A DNA stretch of 64,000 nt from Chloroflexota bacterium (GCA_022826485.1 JAJDUU010000025.1:1-64000); one strand, 5' to 3'. Shown: positions 27,167-36,664, counted from the stretch's first letter. Notes: generated by a model not told the origin, from the letters alone. Program-made: numbers and translations.

Positions 27167-28045
27167 ATGAGTGAATCGACCTCGGTTGAGTTGGTGGCCG
27201 ACGCGCACGCCATCGTCGGCGAGGGTCCGGTGTGGGATTCGACGGCGGGCCTCTTGGTCTGGGTCGACATTGAGGGCAAGCGCATCCACGAGTTCGACCC
27301 GGCCACGGGCGTGGACCGGGAGATCGAAGTTCCGGAGTGTCCCGGCGCCGTGGTGCGCCGTGCGTCCGGCGGCTATATGGCTGCGGTGACCAACGGCTTC
27401 GCCGCTGTGGACCGTGACGGCGCTTTCGAACTCGTCGTGCCCGTGGAGGCCGACCTGCCCGAGAACCGCATGAACGACGGCAAGTGCGATCCGCAGGGCC
27501 GGTTCTGGGCCGGCACGACGCGCATGACTCACGACCTCCCGATTGGCGTGCTCCACCGGCTGGATACGGACTTGTCGCTCCATCCCATGGTCGGGGAGCT
27601 CTGGGTGTCCAACGGGCTGGACTGGACCTCCGACAACAGCCGCATGTACTTCATCGATTCGTTTGCGAGGAGCGTGGACGTCTTCGACTACGACCCCGAC
27701 ACCGGCGCGATCGCCAATCGCCGCCCGCTCATCGACGTGCCGGAGTCATGGGGCATTCCCGACGGCATGACGCTGGACGCCGAGGGCTATCTGTGGGTGG
27801 CGTTCTGGGGCAGCAGCCGCGTGCGGCGGTTCGATCCGGAGGGGCAATTGGACCGCGAAATCACGCTGCCCGTCACTCAGGTCACAAGCTGCGCCTTTGG
27901 TGGACCCGATCTGCGAGACCTCTACATCACGAGCGGGGCGCGGGGTCTCGACGCCGAGGCGCTCGAGCGCGAACCCCACGCTGGCGGCCTGTTCCGCGCG
28001 CGGCCGGGGGTTCAGGGGCGACCGGCGTTCGAGTTTCGGGGGTGA
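27167..28045 (+). CDS. SMP-30/gluconolactonase family lactone hydrolase
   Basis: The protein has 292 residues and a GCAGGAGG site before ATG 27167. The six-bladed propeller metal site is visible: IVGEGPVWD (Glu), NRMNDGKCDPQGRFWAGT (Asn), LWVSNGLDWT (Asn) and GIPDGMTLD (Asp). Members hydrolyse sugar lactones such as gluconolactone or L-arabinonolactone. It fits downstream of a Gfo/Idh-type dehydrogenase that would make a lactone, though the two genes are 4 kb apart. Confidence 0.9.
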   Translation: MSESTSVELVADAHAIVGEGPVWDSTAGLLVWVDIEGKRIHEFDPATGVDREIEVPECPGAVVRRASGGYMAAVTNGFAAVDRDGAFELVVPVEADLPENRMNDGKCDPQGRFWAGTTRMTHDLPIGVLHRLDTDLSLHPMVGELWVSNGLDWTSDNSRMYFIDSFARSVDVFDYDPDTGAIANRRPLIDVPESWGIPDGMTLDAEGYLWVAFWGSSRVRRFDPEGQLDREITLPVTQVTSCAFGGPDLRDLYITSGARGLDAEALEREPHAGGLFRARPGVQGRPAFEFRG

Positions 28046-28213
28046 TGCGGAGGCTGTAGACGGACGACTGTGCGGGGCGGCCTCCATGTCCTTGCGCACC
28101 CCGCCCCGTGTCATTTCGAGCGGAGCGAGAAATCTGAGATGCCCATCCTCAGACGCACGGACGAAGGGCCGACGGCTCGGGTGCCTGGCCCAACGTCCTT
28201 AGATTCCTCGCGT
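28046..28213. repeat. Dispersed tcatttcgagcggagcgag repeat in intergenic DNA
   Basis: The gtcatttcgagcggagcgag element near 28108-28135 is followed by an inverted relative (ttcctcgcgtgcgctcggaatgac) near 28204-28227. The pair can fold into a long hairpin. Related units lie at 3.2 kb. No gene is visible. Confidence 0.55.
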
Positions 28214-28351
28214 GCGCTCGGAATGACAGAAGAGGGGCGCCCGGAATGACGGAAGAAGGGCGCTCGGAATGACAGAAGAGGGGTGCTCGGAATGACGAGA
28301 AATGGGCGCTCGGAATGACGAGGAATTGGCGCTTGGACTGACGGAAAGGGG
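28214..28351. repeat. Six tandem 23-bp units
   Basis: There are six exact-length 23-bp units starting at 28214, 28237, 28260, 28283, 28306 and 28329. Each begins gcgctcggaatgac or a close variant, and the last 9 bases vary (agaagaggg, ggaagaagg, gagaaatgg and so on). The array grew from one arm of the dispersed extragenic element to its left. It lies between convergent genes and is non-coding. Confidence 0.85.
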
Positions 28352-28381
28352 CGCTACGAACCGACTCGGCCGCGTCTCCTG

Positions 28382-29419
28382 CTACCCACCCTTGGCGCCG
28401 GCGACGTCCTTGCGCTGGAAGATCCAGAAGGCCAGACCGCCGAGAATGACGGTGTAGGCCAGCATCACCATCGCGGCGGGCAGAGGGTCGGGCACTGCGC
28501 CGACGCCCCCCGCTCCGAACGAGAATCCGCCCGTGTCCATCCATCCGCTGGCCGCCCGCCCCAGGACAAACGTCGAGATGCCCTCGAACCAAGCGAAGTT
28601 GGCCAGGATGCCGACGACGATTTGCTCGATCACGTAGTAGCCGACGCTGATCGCAATGCCCATTCCCGACGATGACGTCAATACCGACATCAGCACGGCC
28701 AACGCCACATACGGCAGATAGACATAGATGAGCTTGCCGAACGCGATGGCAAGTTCGGACCACTCGCCGGCCCCGACAATCTCACCTTCCAGCGTAAGGG
28801 TGCCGATCACGCTGGCGATGCCGACGGTTGCCAGCACCAATGCGCTCAGGCCCACGCTTGCGAGCGCGATCACGAGCGTCTTGGACGCCAGCAGCTGCCA
28901 GCGGCCGACGCCCCTCACCAAGACGGTGCGCAGGGTCCCCCAGCCGTATTCGGTTCCTGGAACCGACGCCGCCAGAATCATGATGAGAATGACGCCAAAG
29001 AAGGCCAGGGAACTGACCAACGCAAACAGGAGGCTGTTGGGCGGGAACATGGCTTCCCGCATGTCGCCGGAGTTCTCGTTTACGGATTCACAGCTCTCGG
29101 CAAATTCCTGCAGACTCCTGACGATGTTCTGCTGTTCCTCCTGAGAGAAACGCTCGAAGTCCAGCGGAAGATCGCCTTCCTGCATGTCAGTGAGATCTGC
29201 GCAGGTGAACTCGATCTCGACGGTTTCCCCGGCCGTATCGGTTGCGTCGAACGAGATGCTCGATTGAGCGGCGGGCCCTCCGACTGCCACGAAGGCATAG
29301 GTGCTCCAGAAGATGAGCTGTGAGATGGCCACGCCGATGAGCAGCAGAATCCACGGCATCCGGCGGCGGTGCAGCTTGAACCACTCCCAGCGGGAGAGCC
29401 TGAGGACCTGCCCGATCAT
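28382..29419 (-). CDS. ABC-2 type transporter permease
   Basis: The protein has 345 residues. The first span (MPWILLLIGVAISQLIFWSTYAFVAV) is followed by an extracytoplasmic loop of about 90 residues. Five more spans complete an ABC-2 membrane subunit (FFGVILIMILAASVPGTEYGWGTLRTVLVRG is the conserved segment). It overlaps the ATPase gene by four bases. It probably exports a lipid, drug or peptide, or acts in a self-protection exporter. A tandem repeat array lies immediately downstream. Confidence 0.85.
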   Translation of the reverse strand: MIGQVLRLSRWEWFKLHRRRMPWILLLIGVAISQLIFWSTYAFVAVGGPAAQSSISFDATDTAGETVEIEFTCADLTDMQEGDLPLDFERFSQEEQQNIVRSLQEFAESCESVNENSGDMREAMFPPNSLLFALVSSLAFFGVILIMILAASVPGTEYGWGTLRTVLVRGVGRWQLLASKTLVIALASVGLSALVLATVGIASVIGTLTLEGEIVGAGEWSELAIAFGKLIYVYLPYVALAVLMSVLTSSSGMGIAISVGYYVIEQIVVGILANFAWFEGISTFVLGRAASGWMDTGGFSFGAGGVGAVPDPLPAAMVMLAYTVILGGLAFWIFQRKDVAGAKGG

Positions 29420-30330
29420 TCGAGCTCACCCGCGACGTCGCCGGTGACTTCGAGGAAGTACTGCTCCAACGACTGTTGCAAGGGCGTGATCTCCGCGACG
29501 TAGACGCCGGACTTGCCGAGCGCGGCGGTGAGCTCCGAGGTGCGGTCGTGCGGCACGGTCACGATGAGCGCCTCGCCCTCGATCCGCACGTCGTCCACCC
29601 ACTCCAGCGCCGAGAGTATTTCGACGGCTTCCGCGTCGTTTGAGGTTCGCAGTCGGATCTGTTCTTGCTGGTGGAGTAAGTCGCCGACGGCGCCCTGGGC
29701 GATCACCTTGCCCTTGGACAGGATGGCGACGCTGTCGCAGATCTGCTCGACCTCGTTGAGCAGGTGGCTGGAGAGCAGCACCGTGCGGTCGGCGCTCCCC
29801 AGGCTGCGAATCAAATCACGAACTTCGGCCATGCCCGCCGGGTCCATGCCGTTGGTCGGCTCGTCCAGGATCAGCAGCTCGGGGTTGCCGAGCAACGTGT
29901 AGGCCAAGCCCAAGCGCTGCTTCATCCCCAGCGAGTAGGTCTGGAAACGGTCGCCGGCCCGGTCGGCCAGACCGACCTGTTCGAGCAGATCGTCCAGCTC
30001 CTTGGGCGAGCCGCGGCCGGATACGCCCTGGAAATAGGCCAGATTGCGGCGTCCCGAGAGATAGGGATAGAAGTACGGCTGCTCGACGATGGCGCCCACG
30101 CGATGCAGGGCCTCGCCGTGGCTCATCCGCGAGCCAAGCAGACTGAAGCTGCCCGAGGTCGGCCGCACCAGCCCCAGCAGCATGCCGATGGTGGTGGTCT
30201 TGCCGGAACCATTGGGCCCCAGCAGCCCGAAAATCCGACCGCGTGGCACTTCCAGCGTGAGCTGATCGACCGCCAGGATGTGACCGTAACGCTTCGTCAG
30301 CGCATCGGTCTGGATGACCAGATTATTCAA
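29416..30330 (-). CDS. ABC transporter ATP-binding protein (ABC-2 exporter)
   Basis: The protein has 304 residues. Motifs: GPNGSGKTT (Walker A), VEQPYFYPYLSGRRNL (Q-loop region), YSLGMKQRLGLA (signature), LLILDEPTNGMDP (Walker B), LLSSHLL (His switch). The C-terminal 80 residues match the regulatory tail of CcmA/DrrA/BcrA-type ATPases. It is first in a two-gene operon with the permease at 28382. Confidence 0.92.
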   Translation of the reverse strand: MNNLVIQTDALTKRYGHILAVDQLTLEVPRGRIFGLLGPNGSGKTTTIGMLLGLVRPTSGSFSLLGSRMSHGEALHRVGAIVEQPYFYPYLSGRRNLAYFQGVSGRGSPKELDDLLEQVGLADRAGDRFQTYSLGMKQRLGLAYTLLGNPELLILDEPTNGMDPAGMAEVRDLIRSLGSADRTVLLSSHLLNEVEQICDSVAILSKGKVIAQGAVGDLLHQQEQIRLRTSNDAEAVEILSALEWVDDVRIEGEALIVTVPHDRTSELTAALGKSGVYVAEITPLQQSLEQYFLEVTGDVAGELE

Positions 30331-30722
30331 CAGCGCTCGCCTCGGCAGAGCACGCTCGCGCGGCGTGACGGCACATCATACGGGGTCATGGCAAGAATCC
30401 TTGGGAATGATGCCTTGCGTTCGGGCCTAGCGCGCTTGGTTCCGGGATGGCGGAAAGACGCTGCTGCATGCGATCCCTTCAAACGACAGCCCCAGCGAGC
30501 GCACCGGGGACGATTTCCCGTACCACCAGGCCCGACCCCAGCAGCCGCTGAGGCTGCCGGGAAATACACAACGCGCCTTGCGGCGCGCTATTGGCCCGGT
30601 GGTGGCGGAATGGTATCACGCTAGGGGGCAGAGCGCCCCGCGACGCCAGCGCAGCGAGTCGGCTTGCGCCATCCTCTCTGGCTGGGCGCGTGGGAGCGGT
30701 CGCTGGCGTCCGATTGGTCGCC
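30331..30722. other. Gene-free stretch with small hairpins
   Basis: No convincing reading frame. Two small GC hairpins are visible: cagcc-gctga-ggctg at 30541-30555 and cgcgcc-ttgc-ggcgcg at 30571-30586. Promoter elements for the exporter operon should lie at its left end, but none stands out. Confidence 0.5.
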
Positions 30723-31118
30723 CTACGCGGGCTCCTCGCGCCGGACGGTTCCCGCCCGGTCGATCTCTCGGTCGAATGAGGCCACCACGCCGACGCCCGT
30801 CCGCTCCGCACTCGCCACCAGATAGGCGTCGGCAAAGTCCTGGCCCTGGACTTCGTACAACTCCACCGCGCGCAGGAGCAGCGGGCCGTCAACCACGCGG
30901 ATGGCGCGGAAGGCAAGGATGGCCCGCAGCGCCTCCGCCACCTGGGGGCGTGGCGCCTCGTAGTAGGACTCCAGGACGTAGGCGACCTCCGCCAGAATGA
31001 GGTCCGGCAGCAGCAGGTTGTCCGCCTGTTGCAGGAAGCGAGTCGCCCGGCGCGCCTGCGTGGGTGGATCGCCGGTCAGGTGCCGGACAATTACGTTGGT
31101 GTCGACGAACGCCGTCAT
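30723..31118 (-). CDS. PIN-domain ribonuclease toxin (VapC type)
   Basis: The protein has 131 residues. The acidic PIN residues are visible: FVDTNVIVRHL (Asp), LILAEVAYVLE (Glu), QDFADAYLVASAE (Asp) and VASFDREID (Asp). It should cleave tRNA or other RNA when free. The start overlaps the stop of the AbrB-type antitoxin gene (ATGA), the standard antitoxin-then-toxin order. Confidence 0.9.
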   Translation of the reverse strand: MTAFVDTNVIVRHLTGDPPTQARRATRFLQQADNLLLPDLILAEVAYVLESYYEAPRPQVAEALRAILAFRAIRVVDGPLLLRAVELYEVQGQDFADAYLVASAERTGVGVVASFDREIDRAGTVRREEPA

Positions 31119-31363
31119 CGCCGCGAGGCGGCCCTGGCCTTCCGCGTCTCACGCACCACCTGGTCCCAGGGCGTGCCTCGCTTGGCGGCGGGCACGGTCA
31201 CCGAACCGGCGAGCTGCATGAGATCGGCGCTGCGCGCCAGGATCGCCCGCTGACCCTCGACCCGGAAGACGACCTGGTCGCCCTCCTCGATGGTGAGCGC
31301 CTCGCGCACCGCGCGAGGAATCGTGACCTGGCCTTTTGACGTGACACGCGCCGCAACGTCCAT
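31115..31363 (-). CDS. AbrB/MazE-family antitoxin
   Basis: The protein has 82 residues. The N-terminal swapped-hairpin DNA-binding fold is clear: ARVTSKGQVTIPRAVREALTIEEGDQVVFRVEG. The C-terminal tail (GTPWDQVVRETRKARA) would wrap the PIN toxin. It starts at ATG 31363 and overlaps the toxin start by four bases. It probably binds its own promoter just upstream. Confidence 0.9.
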   Translation of the reverse strand: MDVAARVTSKGQVTIPRAVREALTIEEGDQVVFRVEGQRAILARSADLMQLAGSVTVPAAKRGTPWDQVVRETRKARAASRR

Positions 31364-31476
31364 GCGCTGCTCCTTACTACAAATTGATAGTAAGGATACG
31401 CCAATGGCCGAACCCTGCGACTTCCGGGGCTGCCCGCAGCCCGGGACGCCGGCGCTCGGGGCTCGGCCTTGGCCGT

Positions 31477-32400
31477 CTACAGCGCGAAGGTATCCGGACC
31501 GGTTCGACGCCAGTCGGGGCGGTAGCCCTCCTTGGCGTTGAATCCCTTGGACGGGAATACCTGTTGGGGCGTGCGCCAAGGCCACGCCTGGCCGCCGATG
31601 ACGCGGTAGTCGTCGTCCCTGCCGCACATCCAATAGAACATATGCGCCACGAATATGGCCGTGCGGTGGCCGCCGTAGTAGGCGGTGTGGAAGTCGAAGT
31701 CGTCCTCCACGATCCAATCCCGCTGCGGCTCGGCCGAGCGCCAGTAGTTGTACTTCAGCATCCGTCGCCGGCCGGTCGAGGTGGAGACACCGCGCCGGTG
31801 CAGGATGCTTTGGTGATGGATGCCGATCGTCCCGGCGGGACCTTCGAGCAGGACGCCCTGCTCCTCGAAGTCGCGCTTGTTGGGTCCGATGTGGGTGCCG
31901 GGAAACACCTCCGTGGGGCCCATCCCGGCCGGGGTGTCCTGCGGAAAGTAGAAGACTTCCAGGAAGTTGAGCTCGGGACCGAAGATGTGATCCGCGTCCT
32001 GATGCCAACCCTGCGCCGGCATGGGGCACTCGGCGAGATGGTGGCTGGTGATCACCGGCAGGCCGACGTTGGCGCCCAGCAGGGACCGCAGCGCGCCCGC
32101 GAGCTGCGGATTCAGCAGCACGTGTTCGATGAACCACTCCTCGAGCAGGATCGAGCTGGGCTCGTGCGAAGCGCGGATGCGCTCCAACTCGTCGAGCGTC
32201 AGCCCTGGCGGCATCATGATCGGGTTGAGCGGGGCTTTGCCGTCCAGATAGTCGCAGCACTTCTGATTGATCTCGTCCGGCACGACGCCCTTGAGCAACA
32301 AGTGCCCGTCGCGACAGAAATCGAGCACCTGGCTGTCGGTGAGCGTGGGGGCGCAGTCGAACGATCGGGCTTCGCTGTCGTACTCGATGTTGGATGGCAT
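31477..32400 (-). CDS. Phytanoyl-CoA dioxygenase (PhyH) family protein
   Basis: The protein has 307 residues. The Fe(II) triad is seen in GWHQDADHIFG (His, Asp) and HHQSILHRRG (distal His), with RRRMLKYNYWR supplying the likely 2-oxoglutarate Arg. GMGPTEVFPGTHIGP is the common PhyH strand-turn. It is longer than, and only distantly similar to, the member at 3.3 kb. Substrate unknown. This is the last clear core gene before the tRNA-Lys scar. Confidence 0.9.
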   Translation of the reverse strand: MPSNIEYDSEARSFDCAPTLTDSQVLDFCRDGHLLLKGVVPDEINQKCCDYLDGKAPLNPIMMPPGLTLDELERIRASHEPSSILLEEWFIEHVLLNPQLAGALRSLLGANVGLPVITSHHLAECPMPAQGWHQDADHIFGPELNFLEVFYFPQDTPAGMGPTEVFPGTHIGPNKRDFEEQGVLLEGPAGTIGIHHQSILHRRGVSTSTGRRRMLKYNYWRSAEPQRDWIVEDDFDFHTAYYGGHRTAIFVAHMFYWMCGRDDDYRVIGGQAWPWRTPQQVFPSKGFNAKEGYRPDWRRTGPDTFAL

Positions 32401-32539
32401 GGGCGACGGTACCCAAGGTTGCCGAGGCCGCCTATTCTATGCGGCTTCGCCCGTGAAGGGAGTCTATGGGCTCAACGGCTCAGCGAGAACCTGCACGGAC
32501 GCCGGGCGCCCGTCGCCAAAGAAATCAGGCGCCCGGACC

Positions 32540-32587
32540 TGGTACCCCCGGTAGGAATCGAACCTACAACCTTCGGATTAAGAGTCC
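32540..32587 (-). tRNA. 3' half of a tRNA-Lys(CTT) gene, displaced attachment-site remnant
   Basis: On the minus strand, the sequence runs from the anticodon stem (GGA) through loop CTCTTAA with anticodon CTT. It continues through variable loop AGGTT, a perfect T-arm (GTAGG-TTCGATT-CCTAC), the acceptor 3' strand CGGGGGT, discriminator A and encoded CCA. Upstream of the GGA, the first two stem positions no longer pair, and no D-arm or matching ACCCCCG 5' acceptor strand is in place. A 3' half broken exactly at the anticodon stem is the classical scar of an integrase that targets tRNA genes. The complete tRNA should lie at the other end of the element, beyond this window. Confidence 0.8.
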
Positions 32588-33906
32588 TGTCCGGCGGGGT
32601 TTGCTGGACCCCAATTAGGCAGCCGTCAACGTTCCCCACTTCAGTTAATCCGCGATTCCGAACGGCCCTCGGAAACTGTCAGCACGACGGGTGAGCGGCC
32701 CGAATGTTGGCGAAATGTTGGCAGGCCGCAGGTGCCTTGGCGAGTCGGCCAGTTGTGTCCGGCAAGCCCTTGGCGTTCTGTTTCGGCAGGTCTTTCAGCC
32801 TCGGCAATCGACGTCGCCGTCGTCGATGTGCAGGTCGCAAAGGGCCCGAACGGGTCACCCGATCTGGGAAAGATCTCCCTGGTTTCGCAGGGCACGATGC
32901 GGCGCACACGGCGCTGCGCAGTTCGGGATGCCTGACGGCAGGCAGGCGTAGGCACCCCGATGTTGGGCATGTCCGACCTTCGCATTTTGCCGCCGCGCAC
33001 AGCCGCGGACCGCTGCCTAGCGGCGCTGCTTGTGAAGTACACGTCTCCCCGCAGACCATTGAGAAGTCCCGCTCGGTCCAATAAGTCGTAGCTGCGCTGG
33101 GCGACCACGGATGCGGCGCCTTCCCCGCCCGACTTCATCCTGCTCTTCGTTCACGGCTGTGTGGCCCACCTCATCGGCTAGCACGTGCGCTTCGCCCATT
33201 ACCAAGAAAGCCCCGCGCTGGCGGACAGTTCAGCGACTACAAGATCGACCTGTACGGGGCGTGTGCTGCGGGTATTTGCCGGCTGGCTCGGGCACGAGGA
33301 GTACGCGGACCAGCACAAACTGGCCTGGTTTAGGCCGCTGCGGACAAGTGCTAATCCCGTTGTGCCCCTCAACGCCGAGTAATCCCGGGGGCTGGAGCCA
33401 CCCTGACCGGGCCCGCGGGCGAACGATGTTGTAATCGCTGCTCGACATTGGTACCCGGGCGCCGGAGTTGGCTGACACTCGGCTGGTCGAACCGGATCTG
33501 AAGGCGGGATTAGAAGCGGCGGATTCCGGCTCGGATAGGTGCGTGCCGGACTATACCGTTTTGACGGTGGACCAAACTTGTTACAGGGAGCCAGAAGTTG
33601 CCCTTGGACCCTTCCCTGGCATCTCGTTGCTTCGGGTTTCTGGCGAAGGGATGACAAAGGGATTACCCGCCCGGCACTCCAAGATGTAGGGTGGATGTCC
33701 AGCATCCGCCGGCTGCGCAGAATACCGCCTCCACCTATGCATTGCGCCTGCCGTGGGCATCCTCGCCAGGGCATTCGGACACTCGGCTTGGACGGCGCGA
33801 GCCACCGCTGGTAGACAGTGACTGCGACAGGGTCTGGATAACGAGCCTGGGGTGCTCGTCTGCAAACTGTCCCGGCACTGAATGGTCCATGAACCGGGTG
33901 AGCGTC
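32588..33906. other. Left end of the accessory region, no supportable gene
   Basis: There are many short overlapping open frames on both strands, but none has a ribosome site, a recognisable motif or consistent codon use. The stretch looks like decayed mobile DNA between the tRNA-Lys scar and the nuclease-ATPase gene. Confidence 0.5.
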
Positions 33907-36651
33907 CTACGCCCGCACCTTCGGTAGATGAGACTGTTGAGCTGACAGTGTGTGCGGGGCGAGCAGGACATCACCAGCCCTGATCGCCTCAATCAGACGA
34001 GCTTGGTTCTCAAGTTCTTGCTGCGCTTGGGGTGGCAGTGAGGCGCGGAATTTGTCGATGTCCGCAAAGATGGCCGAAGCGCCACTAGAGTCCCCGCAGT
34101 ACGCCAGGATGACAGCATACTGTGCGTTGATCGGAATGAGGTGCCCGAGCAGATTGTACTCGTTGACCACCGGGAGAAGAACCTCTTCCATGAAACACCG
34201 CGCCTCAAGAGCGTCACCCAGCAGGCCGATCAGTTCGTCCACGATTTCCTGGCCGACCTTCACGAGAGACGTGGGAGCGTGAGCAACTTGGTAAAGCTTG
34301 AAGGCATTGAACCAGTGCAACGCCCCACCTCCTCCCAACGAATGGTTGATCACACCGACCAAGTACAGGCTATCTGCAAGATGTTTCAACATCTTGCTGT
34401 CGGTTGCATTCGTGCCCAGGCGTTCGACGACCGCACGCCGGCTTTTGCCAACTAGCCACGCAAACGTGAGCCCGAGGCGCGTAAGGTATCGGTCGCATAC
34501 CCCCTGTGCAACGGGAAGCGCCAGCTCGTCATTGCCACAGTCATGGAGAGCCAATGCAAAGGTGTAGTCGACGACTAGGCGAGCCGCCCCTCCTGCATCG
34601 ACGGCCTGATACAGGCGGGTGGCCTGGCCTAGATCTCTGCGGTGTCCGGCGATGGCGATGCGCTTGGTGGCAATTCGCGCACGTGCCTCGACTTCGGCCT
34701 GTACAAACTCTGCCAGCGCTTCCATCTCCAAAAGATATTGCTCCGCCGCTGCACAGTCCGACCTGATGAGGCTCGCAAAGGCCAGCCCGTCGTAGGCCCA
34801 GAATCGGTCATCTGCGGATTGTGCCTGGTCCGCGGCAAACGCTTCGAGCAAGCCCCTAAACTCATGCTCAAGCCCAAGTTCGATGAAGAACTCGTCGGTG
34901 GAGAGATCAACAAGTTCTTCAACGTGGCCAGTTTGTGGTAAGAGCCGGTACGTCAGCAATGCGCGCTTGGCGTCGGGCACCTCCCTGATCGAGTCGATCA
35001 ATATGGCTCTGAGCCGCTGAGCCGAGTCTCGGAGTGTGCCAGGCTCCAACTCCTCTCGCGCGTTGATCGCAAGCATTCGGAAGGCGTCGTGCAGCTGCAC
35101 TTGGCCCGCTTGTAGTTGGCTAACGATCCCGAGTTCGATGAGAGCACTGAGCCGGTTGGCAGCGACTGCTCGGGTAACTCGGAGGGTGTCCGAGACGAGG
35201 CGAAGTGACTCCTCGTGCGTCAACGGGACCGTAGCCAGGCTGAGGACAGCGGAAATCTGACGATCTAGTTCTGTGCCGGCACCAAACGCATCTGCCAAGA
35301 TTGCACGCTGAGGCACCGACCCCACGTGCTCGTTCTCTTCACAAGCGGTGCAAAAGGCAGCTGCGTCTCCTCCGTACTCACTGGCCGTGATCGATGCTGC
35401 GCCCCGGACGTAAAGGGGAAGACCTCCGGTCAGCGCTCGTAGGCGCTCGGCCGTCCTTGCATTGATCGGCACGCCCTGACTTGAGCACTCCGCGGCGATT
35501 GCTGGCAAGGGCCACCCACGGAGTTCGATCGGCCTGACACTGAGTCGGGCTGCCACCGTGCTGGTGGATGCTGCAGGTTGGGCGAGAAAGAGGAATCGAA
35601 GTGCAGGGGCCGCCCGCACAACTGCCACCACCTCGTCCGCGGCAACGTCCTGTGTGTTGTCCACGATGACTAAGGCTGTAAGGCCCTTTAGCTCCACGAG
35701 CCTGCCGAGTGTCCTCAGCGAGTCAATCCCGCTCGCTCCTGGCAGAAGGACAGTGGCGAGCGACTCCCTATCGCCGTCGAAAACTCGGGGCGCAAGCTCG
35801 CGGGAAAGTGCCGCAGCGAATGAACCAGGAATGGCATCGACCGCGTCTAGGTAAGCAAGCGTCCCTTCCTGGTGGATTGCCTGCTGCGCAGCCCATGAGG
35901 TCTTCCCGCTTCCCGAGACCCCAACCACGAGCAGTGTTCGCGCTTCCGATCCGAGGTCCGGTTCACATTCCTGCGGCCGATACGGCGACGGCGGGACAGG
36001 CAGGTCATGAATCTCGAACACCATCTGTTCAAAGAGCTCTGGCAACTGCGTCAGCGCGATTTCGTGCGTGGAGTATGGAGGCGTGCCACTTGCGGCCTGC
36101 TGCATTGCTGCGGCGAGCTTGGCAACGAGGGTCTCGGGTCTCAGCAGTCCGGCGGGAATTCCATCCGCTTGTCCCGCGCACCAGTCGTAGGCTGCGGAGA
36201 TGCTCTCCCAGGCCGGGGGAAGGGCCGGCCGGCTCGTCTCGAGCTGCCCGTGTTCGAACCCGGGTGCCCTGTAGTGAAAGTCGTCCGGCCAGCACTGGAT
36301 TTCCTTCAAGAGCGCGGCGCTGGGAGCGACGTTTGACGCTATGAGAAAGTCGGCTCGCCCTACGCGTCGGCCTGACACGTGCTCAGTCCTCAGCTTGGCA
36401 AAGCGTTCAAGCGCACTCGCTACGTCGCTGGGCTGCAGCGGAACGGATCGGCTTTTGACCTGTACATACAGCACCCCATCGGGCCAGTAGATCTCCACAT
36501 CCTCGTCGGTTTCGACCCGAATTCTCTCGCTTGCCATCTTCGCCATACGCAGGAGGCATCCCGCGGCAAACAGATGCTGGTAGAGAAATCCGCGGTGGAC
36601 ACCCTCAATGCGGGCGAGTTGACCCTGATCGAGCACGATCGGCTTAGGCAT
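33907..36651 (-). CDS. Avs-like STAND ATPase with N-terminal nuclease domain
   Basis: The protein has 914 residues. The N-terminus (RGFLYQHLFAAGCLLRMA, then VRVETDEDVEIYWPDGVLYVQVKSR about residues 46-69) fits a PD-(D/E)xK nuclease of the DUF4297/Cap4 kind: Asp-x-Glu then Gln-Val-Lys. A P-loop ATPase follows (GVSGSGKTS about residue 245, LVIVDN about 328, LTGGLPLYVRGAAS as the NB-ARC/NACHT-like GLPL). The C-terminal 450 residues are helical repeats suited to target sensing. This is the architecture of antiphage STAND proteins, in which ligand sensing drives oligomerisation and nuclease activation. It is single-gene and GC is lower than the core. Exact family uncertain. Confidence 0.72.
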   Translation of the reverse strand: MPKPIVLDQGQLARIEGVHRGFLYQHLFAAGCLLRMAKMASERIRVETDEDVEIYWPDGVLYVQVKSRSVPLQPSDVASALERFAKLRTEHVSGRRVGRADFLIASNVAPSAALLKEIQCWPDDFHYRAPGFEHGQLETSRPALPPAWESISAAYDWCAGQADGIPAGLLRPETLVAKLAAAMQQAASGTPPYSTHEIALTQLPELFEQMVFEIHDLPVPPSPYRPQECEPDLGSEARTLLVVGVSGSGKTSWAAQQAIHQEGTLAYLDAVDAIPGSFAAALSRELAPRVFDGDRESLATVLLPGASGIDSLRTLGRLVELKGLTALVIVDNTQDVAADEVVAVVRAAPALRFLFLAQPAASTSTVAARLSVRPIELRGWPLPAIAAECSSQGVPINARTAERLRALTGGLPLYVRGAASITASEYGGDAAAFCTACEENEHVGSVPQRAILADAFGAGTELDRQISAVLSLATVPLTHEESLRLVSDTLRVTRAVAANRLSALIELGIVSQLQAGQVQLHDAFRMLAINAREELEPGTLRDSAQRLRAILIDSIREVPDAKRALLTYRLLPQTGHVEELVDLSTDEFFIELGLEHEFRGLLEAFAADQAQSADDRFWAYDGLAFASLIRSDCAAAEQYLLEMEALAEFVQAEVEARARIATKRIAIAGHRRDLGQATRLYQAVDAGGAARLVVDYTFALALHDCGNDELALPVAQGVCDRYLTRLGLTFAWLVGKSRRAVVERLGTNATDSKMLKHLADSLYLVGVINHSLGGGGALHWFNAFKLYQVAHAPTSLVKVGQEIVDELIGLLGDALEARCFMEEVLLPVVNEYNLLGHLIPINAQYAVILAYCGDSSGASAIFADIDKFRASLPPQAQQELENQARLIEAIRAGDVLLAPHTLSAQQSHLPKVRA

Positions 36652-36664
36652 GTCAGTCGTCTTT

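Noticed and set aside
28214-28351. Possible CRISPR array
   Set aside because: Units are contiguous 23-mers without unique spacers, and no cas genes are present.
31115-32416. Single 433-codon minus-strand gene
   Set aside because: Only the last 82 codons (AbrB antitoxin) are real; the rest is the wrong frame of the PhyH gene.
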